NCBI GenBank assembly: GCA_021845835.1
Contig: JAJZVE010000127.1
Span: forward strand, 1-9,689
Source: Pseudomonadota bacterium
GTDB lineage: Bacteria; Pseudomonadota; Alphaproteobacteria; Acetobacterales; Acetobacteraceae
DNA: 9,689 bases
Direction: 5' to 3'
The notes beneath the pieces were generated by a model. It did no database searches. It was not told the DNA's origin and saw only the letters and a list, made by a program, of their open reading frames with translations. Shown here one piece after another: positions 6,345-9,689 of this stretch; the stretch's first letter is position 1; the number at the start of each line of letters is the position of its first letter. Position numbers and translations under genes: made by a program.

Positions 6345-7649
6345 ATGTCCGAAATGCGCGCGATGCTGGGGAAGACACCGGCCAAGGACCGAGACGAGCT
6401 ATACGGCCGCGTGTCGCGGCGCCTGCTGCCGCTGCTGCTCTTCTGCTACGTCTGCTCTTACCTCGACCGCGTGAACGTCGGCTTCGCCAAGCTGCAAATG
6501 CTGAGCGAACTGAAGTTCAGCGAGACGGTGTACGGCCTGGGTGCGGGCATCTTCTTCCTGGGCTACGTGCTGTTCGAGATCCCGAGCAACCTCGTGATGA
6601 TCCGGGTCGGCGCGCGGTTCTGGATTGGCCGCATCATGGTGACCTGGGGTGTGACCTCGGCTGCGATGATGTTCGTCAGCTCGCCGGCCCTCTTCTACGT
6701 GCTGCGATTCCTGCTCGGCGCGGCCGAGGCCGGGTTTATCCCCGCGGTGCTCTACTACCTCAGCACCTGGTTCCCGGCGGACCGGCGCGGAAAAGCGACG
6801 GCGCTGTTCCTGAGCGGCATCCCGCTCTCCGGACTGCTTGGCGGCCCCATCTCCGGTTGGATTCTCAAGGGCCTGAACGGCGCCGGCGGGCTGTCCGGCT
6901 GGCAATGGATGTTCCTGCTCGAAGCCCTGCCAGCGGTAATCGGCGGCTTGGCCTGCTTCTTCTTGCTAGACGATAACGCCGCCGGCGCGACCTGGCTGGA
7001 CGAGGACGAGAAGGCGATCATCACCGCCGATTTGGCGCGCGAGGAGCGCGACAAGGCGCTGCACTCGCTACGCGACGGGCTGCTGAGCAGCAAGGTCTGG
7101 TATCTCAGCGCGCTCTACATGGCGTTCACCATGGGCCTGTACGCCATCTCTTTCTGGCTGCCCAGCATCATCGCCAATAGCGGGGTCAAGGATCCTCTGG
7201 CCGTCGGGCTGCTGACGGCGATCCCCTACGCGGTAGCGCTGCCTACGATGTACCTGGTCGGCCTCTCGTCCGACCGGCGGCGTGAACGGCGCTTCCACCT
7301 GGCCCTGCCCGCTTTCGCCGGCGCGGCTGGCCTGTTGTTCAGCATAATGTTCGCGCATGACACCGCGTATGCAATGGTCGTGCTGACGGTGGCGACCGCT
7401 GGCATCCTGACCTGCATCCCGCAATTCTATACGCTGCCGCCCGCCATCATGGGCGGGGCTGCAGCCGCGATGGGCTTCGCCGTGGCCAACTCAGTCGGCT
7501 CGATCGCCGGCTTCGTCAGCCCGTACCTCATCGGGTACGTGAAGGATCTGACAGGCAGCACCAACTACGGTGTGCTGGTGATCGGGCTCTGCCTGCTGCT
7601 TGGAGGGGCGTTGGTGTTCGCGGTGCCGGCGCGGCTCGTGAACAAGTAA
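6345..7649 (+). CDS. MFS transporter, anion:cation symporter (ACS) family; probable 2-HIBA importer
   Basis: An inner-membrane secondary transporter of 434 residues with about 12 predicted membrane segments in two six-helix halves, separated by a hydrophilic loop at about 207-250. Family marks are [11 protein letters not shown] (38-48) at the first helix, the following [20 protein letters not shown], the [15 protein letters not shown] segment (120-134), and [10 protein letters not shown] as the cytoplasmic basic motif. ACS transporters move small organic acids such as tartrate, phthalate and hydroxyphenylacetate with protons. Placement between the mutase and lyase genes makes 2-HIBA or a related hydroxy acid the likely substrate (inferred). 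Start: AGGA (6336-6339) precedes the ATG at 6345 by five bases. A TTG at 6333 in the same frame would put this Shine-Dalgarno inside the gene, and an ATG at 6354 is a weaker alternative. Confidence 0.85.
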   Translation: MSEMRAMLGKTPAKDRDELYGRVSRRLLPLLLFCYVCSYLDRVNVGFAKLQMLSELKFSETVYGLGAGIFFLGYVLFEIPSNLVMIRVGARFWIGRIMVTWGVTSAAMMFVSSPALFYVLRFLLGAAEAGFIPAVLYYLSTWFPADRRGKATALFLSGIPLSGLLGGPISGWILKGLNGAGGLSGWQWMFLLEALPAVIGGLACFFLLDDNAAGATWLDEDEKAIITADLAREERDKALHSLRDGLLSSKVWYLSALYMAFTMGLYAISFWLPSIIANSGVKDPLAVGLLTAIPYAVALPTMYLVGLSSDRRRERRFHLALPAFAGAAGLLFSIMFAHDTAYAMVVLTVATAGILTCIPQFYTLPPAIMGGAAAAMGFAVANSVGSIAGFVSPYLIGYVKDLTGSTNYGVLVIGLCLLLGGALVFAVPARLVNK

Positions 7650-7665
7650 CACCGCGGAGGGCGCG

Positions 7666-9423
7666 ATGCAGGAGGAGCCGGGCGGGACGGCGGCGGAGCT
7701 GGTGGCACGCTTCCTGCTGCGGCGCGGCGTGCGTCGCCTGTTCGGTCTGCAGGGTGGCCACATCCAGCCGATCTGGGACCACGCCGCCTGCTTGGGCATC
7801 GAAATCGTTGACGTACGCGACGAAGGTGCGGCCGTGCATATGGCGCAAGCGCACGCCGAGCTGACTGGTGAGATCGGGGTCGCCATGGTCACTGCCGGCC
7901 CCGGCGTGACGAATACAGTCACGGCGGTCGCTAACGCCGCAATCGCCCGGATGCCGCTGCTGCTAATCGGTGGCTGTCCGCCGCGCCCACAGGACAACAT
8001 GGGGCCGCTGCAGGGCATCCCGCACGTCGACATCCTGCGCCCCGTCACTCGCCACGCGGTGACAGCGCGTGTTGCCGACGCGGTGCTGCGTGAACTGGAC
8101 GAGGCGGTGGCCCGCGCCTCGGGCGATTCCGGAGAGCCCGGGCCGGTCTACTTGGAGATTCCCACGGACGTGTTGCGGCAGCAGGTTCCGGCGGCGTTAG
8201 TACTTCCGGAGCATCTCAATCCGCGGCCGCCGCGGATCCTGCATCCTGATCCGTCCGAGCTGCGGAGTGCAGTCGAGGCGCTGTGGTCGGCCCGACGCCC
8301 GCTGGTGATCAGCGGCCGCGGTGCCCGCGGCGCTGGCGCGGAACTCGTCGCTCTACTCGACGCGCTTGGCGCGGCTTACCTCGACACCGGCGAGAGCCGC
8401 GGCCTCGTCCCGCCGGACCACCCAGCCCAGGCCGGAGCGGTGCGCGGCCGGGCTATGACGGAGGCGGACGTGGTACTGTTGGTCGGCCGCAAGCTGGACT
8501 ACCAGCTCGGCTACGGCTCGCCGGTCGCGTTCCCACAGGCCCGGTTCGCTCGCCTCTCCGACTGTGCGGCGGAGCTGATCGACAACCGGCGCGGCGTGGC
8601 GGAGATCCTGGCCTCGCCGCGCGTAGCGATTCCGGCGCTGCTTGCGCTCGCCGGAGGACGTACGCCAGCGACCGATCACGCCTGGACCGCTGCCATGCGC
8701 GAGGGCCAGGCCGCTCGTACCGCACGCCACCAAGCCGGCATGACGGCGGCACCCGCCGGCAAGGACGGCGCCATGCACCCCGACCGCATCTTCGCTGCGC
8801 TCCGCCAGGTGCTGGACCCGGCCCGCACCATTGCCATCGCTGACGGGGGAGACATTCTCAGTTTCGCGCGGGTCGGCCTGACCGGCGCGATGCAGCTCGA
8901 TTCCGGAGCATTCGGCTGTCTCGGCGTCGGGCTGCCGTACGCGATCGCTGCCAAGCTGGCCCATCCCGATCACCACGTCGTCGCCGTCGTCGGAGACGGC
9001 GCTTTGGGCTTCAACGGGATGGAAATCGACACGGCGGTTCGGCATGACGCACGCATCCTGGTCGTGGTCGCCAACAACGGGGCCTGGAACATCGAACGCC
9101 AGGACCAGGTTGCAAATTACGGCGGCCGTGTCGTCGGCACGGAGTTGCGCCACTCCGATTACGCCGGGTTGGCCCGGGCGTTAGGCGCGCATGGCGAACG
9201 GGTGACTGCGGCCGAGGAGCTGCTCCCGGCATTGCGGCGCGCCCTGGCGCACCTGCCCGCGGTGCTCGACGTGGTCGTGACGCGCGACGTCGTATCGTCC
9301 GATGCCGCCAAAGGGCTAGCGGGGGTACCGGATCACCAGGCGCTCGCCGCCTGGGATGCGCTGGAGGCACGGAGGCGCGATGCGACGAGCAGATTCGAGC
9401 CATTGATAGGGCACGACTATTAA
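7666..9423 (+). CDS. hacl: Thiamine-diphosphate-dependent 2-hydroxyacyl-CoA lyase (probable 2-hydroxyisobutyryl-CoA lyase)
   Basis: Expected to cleave 2-hydroxyisobutyryl-CoA to acetone and formyl-CoA. The 585-residue protein has the three ThDP-enzyme domains: PYR (about 8-165) with catalytic Glu53 in VRDEGAA and VTAGPGVTN; the central domain (about 190-320); and the PP domain (about 375-520) with the ThDP/Mg motif GDG (443-445) ending at NN (470-471). Directly after comes AWNIE, whose Glu477 appears equivalent to the active-site glutamate reported for the Actinomycetospora lyase; oxalyl-CoA decarboxylase and human HACL1 have a different sequence here. A tail of about 50 residues ([19 protein letters not shown] onward) would form the C-terminal lid of that lyase. 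The ATG follows GGAGGG at good spacing, 16 bases after the transporter. Alternatives: oxalyl-CoA decarboxylase or an acetolactate-synthase-like enzyme, less likely here. Confidence 0.8.
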   Translation: MQEEPGGTAAELVARFLLRRGVRRLFGLQGGHIQPIWDHAACLGIEIVDVRDEGAAVHMAQAHAELTGEIGVAMVTAGPGVTNTVTAVANAAIARMPLLLIGGCPPRPQDNMGPLQGIPHVDILRPVTRHAVTARVADAVLRELDEAVARASGDSGEPGPVYLEIPTDVLRQQVPAALVLPEHLNPRPPRILHPDPSELRSAVEALWSARRPLVISGRGARGAGAELVALLDALGAAYLDTGESRGLVPPDHPAQAGAVRGRAMTEADVVLLVGRKLDYQLGYGSPVAFPQARFARLSDCAAELIDNRRGVAEILASPRVAIPALLALAGGRTPATDHAWTAAMREGQAARTARHQAGMTAAPAGKDGAMHPDRIFAALRQVLDPARTIAIADGGDILSFARVGLTGAMQLDSGAFGCLGVGLPYAIAAKLAHPDHHVVAVVGDGALGFNGMEIDTAVRHDARILVVVANNGAWNIERQDQVANYGGRVVGTELRHSDYAGLARALGAHGERVTAAEELLPALRRALAHLPAVLDVVVTRDVVSSDAAKGLAGVPDHQALAAWDALEARRRDATSRFEPLIGHDY

Positions 9424-9436
9424 CCCATTTTTAGCA

Positions 9437-9460
9437 CCGAAACGCTTATAATCCGAAACG
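9437..9460. repeat. Direct repeat CCGAAACG, two copies 16 bases apart
   Basis: CCGAAACG occurs at 9437-9444 and 9453-9460, with a perfect TATAAT between the copies. The arrangement could be a paired protein-binding site around a -10 element, but two 8-mers are limited evidence. Confidence 0.3.
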
Positions 9461-9568
9461 AAATAGCGTAACATATTGATATCGCGTAGTTGGGCCGTGC
9501 GGCTGGTTGGAACGGTGTACTGATAAGGACAGAATTTCTATAATTATATCAATGTCTTATCTTCTTTA

Positions 9569-9597
9569 TGGGTAACAGGGGCAAAAGTGTGGGTAAC
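9569..9597. repeat. Direct repeat TGGGTAAC, two copies 21 bases apart
   Basis: TGGGTAAC occurs at 9569-9576 and 9590-9597. The 21-base period equals seven codons or two helical turns, so the copies could be a repeated protein motif in a partial frame or iterated binding sites. Nothing in the window decides between them. Confidence 0.3.
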
Positions 9598-9689
9598 CGC
9601 TCATTTTTTCCTTGCGTCGATTCGGCGGGATGGATTCTTATGCGTCATATGCCACCGCCTGCCACCCTTTCCGCGCTGAACCGTGCAGA

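Larger units (their letters stand above)
9424..9689. other. AT-rich gene-poor segment at the right edge
   Basis: Base composition drops sharply in GC directly after the lyase stop. The segment holds two perfect TATAAT hexamers (9447-9452 and 9539-9544), neither with a good -35, and two pairs of short direct repeats. No intrinsic terminator for the operon is clear; GCCG-TG-CGGC near 9495-9504 has too small a loop. A frame from the ATG at 9568 stays open to the window end (40 codons), but it has no Shine-Dalgarno and no recognisable sequence, so it is not called as a gene. The segment may mark the border of the cluster or the start of another element. Confidence 0.45.

Noticed and set aside
8353..9153. 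Minus-strand open frame of 266 codons opposite the lyase
   Set aside because: No family resemblance; it lies entirely within the conserved ThDP-enzyme gene.
7666..9423. Annotation as acetolactate synthase large subunit or oxalyl-CoA decarboxylase
   Set aside because: No regulatory subunit or oxalate genes are adjacent. The AWNIE motif, extended C-terminus and operon with a 2-hydroxyacyl-CoA pathway fit a 2-hydroxyacyl-CoA lyase better, though only assay or phylogeny would settle it.
9437..9597. CRISPR array or iteron origin
   Set aside because: Only two copies each of two unrelated 8-mers, with no regular spacers and no replication gene nearby.
9568..9689. Plus-strand frame open to the window edge (MGNRGKSVGNR...)
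   Set aside because: No ribosome binding site, only 40 codons visible and no recognisable family; it may be real but cannot be supported.

Overview
The window is GC-rich bacterial DNA, most likely from a proteobacterium. Rhodospirillales-like alphaproteobacteria are my guess, from base composition and the partial left-end protein; this placement is weak. Its core is a compact, apparently complete catabolic cluster for 2-hydroxyisobutyric acid (2-HIBA), the tertiary-branched C4 hydroxy acid formed from tert-butyl compounds, 2-methylpropane-1,2-diol and related molecules.

Layout. Positions 1-184 (minus) hold the start of a hypothetical protein of a family I associate with repeated copies in genomes. 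Positions 328-1647 (minus) hold a two-gene unit: a GntR/FCD-family regulator, then a PduO-type cob(I)alamin adenosyltransferase. A divergent promoter region at about 1648-1748 contains two inverted repeats. From 1749 to 9423 (plus) six tightly packed genes follow: the small B12-binding subunit of 2-hydroxyisobutyryl-CoA mutase (hcmB), a phenylacetate-CoA-ligase-like acyl-CoA ligase (hcl), a MeaB-like G3E GTPase chaperone (meaH), the mutase large subunit (hcmA), an MFS anion transporter, and a thiamine-diphosphate enzyme resembling actinobacterial 2-hydroxyacyl-CoA lyase (HACL). Positions 9424-9689 are abruptly AT-rich and contain short direct repeats but no gene I can support.

How the genes work together (inference). 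The MFS protein imports 2-HIBA and the ligase converts it to 2-hydroxyisobutyryl-CoA. The mutase rearranges this to 3-hydroxybutyryl-CoA, using adenosylcobalamin made by the adenosyltransferase and protected or loaded by the GTPase. The same CoA ester can be cleaved by the lyase to acetone and formyl-CoA. The mutase assignment rests on the substrate-determining residues Ile90 and Asp117, which replace the Tyr and Ala of methylmalonyl-CoA mutase.

The most striking point is that mutase and lyase lie in one apparent operon. As I know the literature, these are alternative routes found in different bacteria: the mutase in Aquincola and Kyrpidia, the lyase with hcl but no mutase in Actinomycetospora. 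Together they could form a branch point, or run in reverse as a route from acetone plus formyl-CoA to 3-hydroxybutyryl-CoA. A second theme is regulation: palindromes in the divergent promoter region and in the gap before the transporter share the 7-mer CGTATGC and are candidate operators for the GntR protein.
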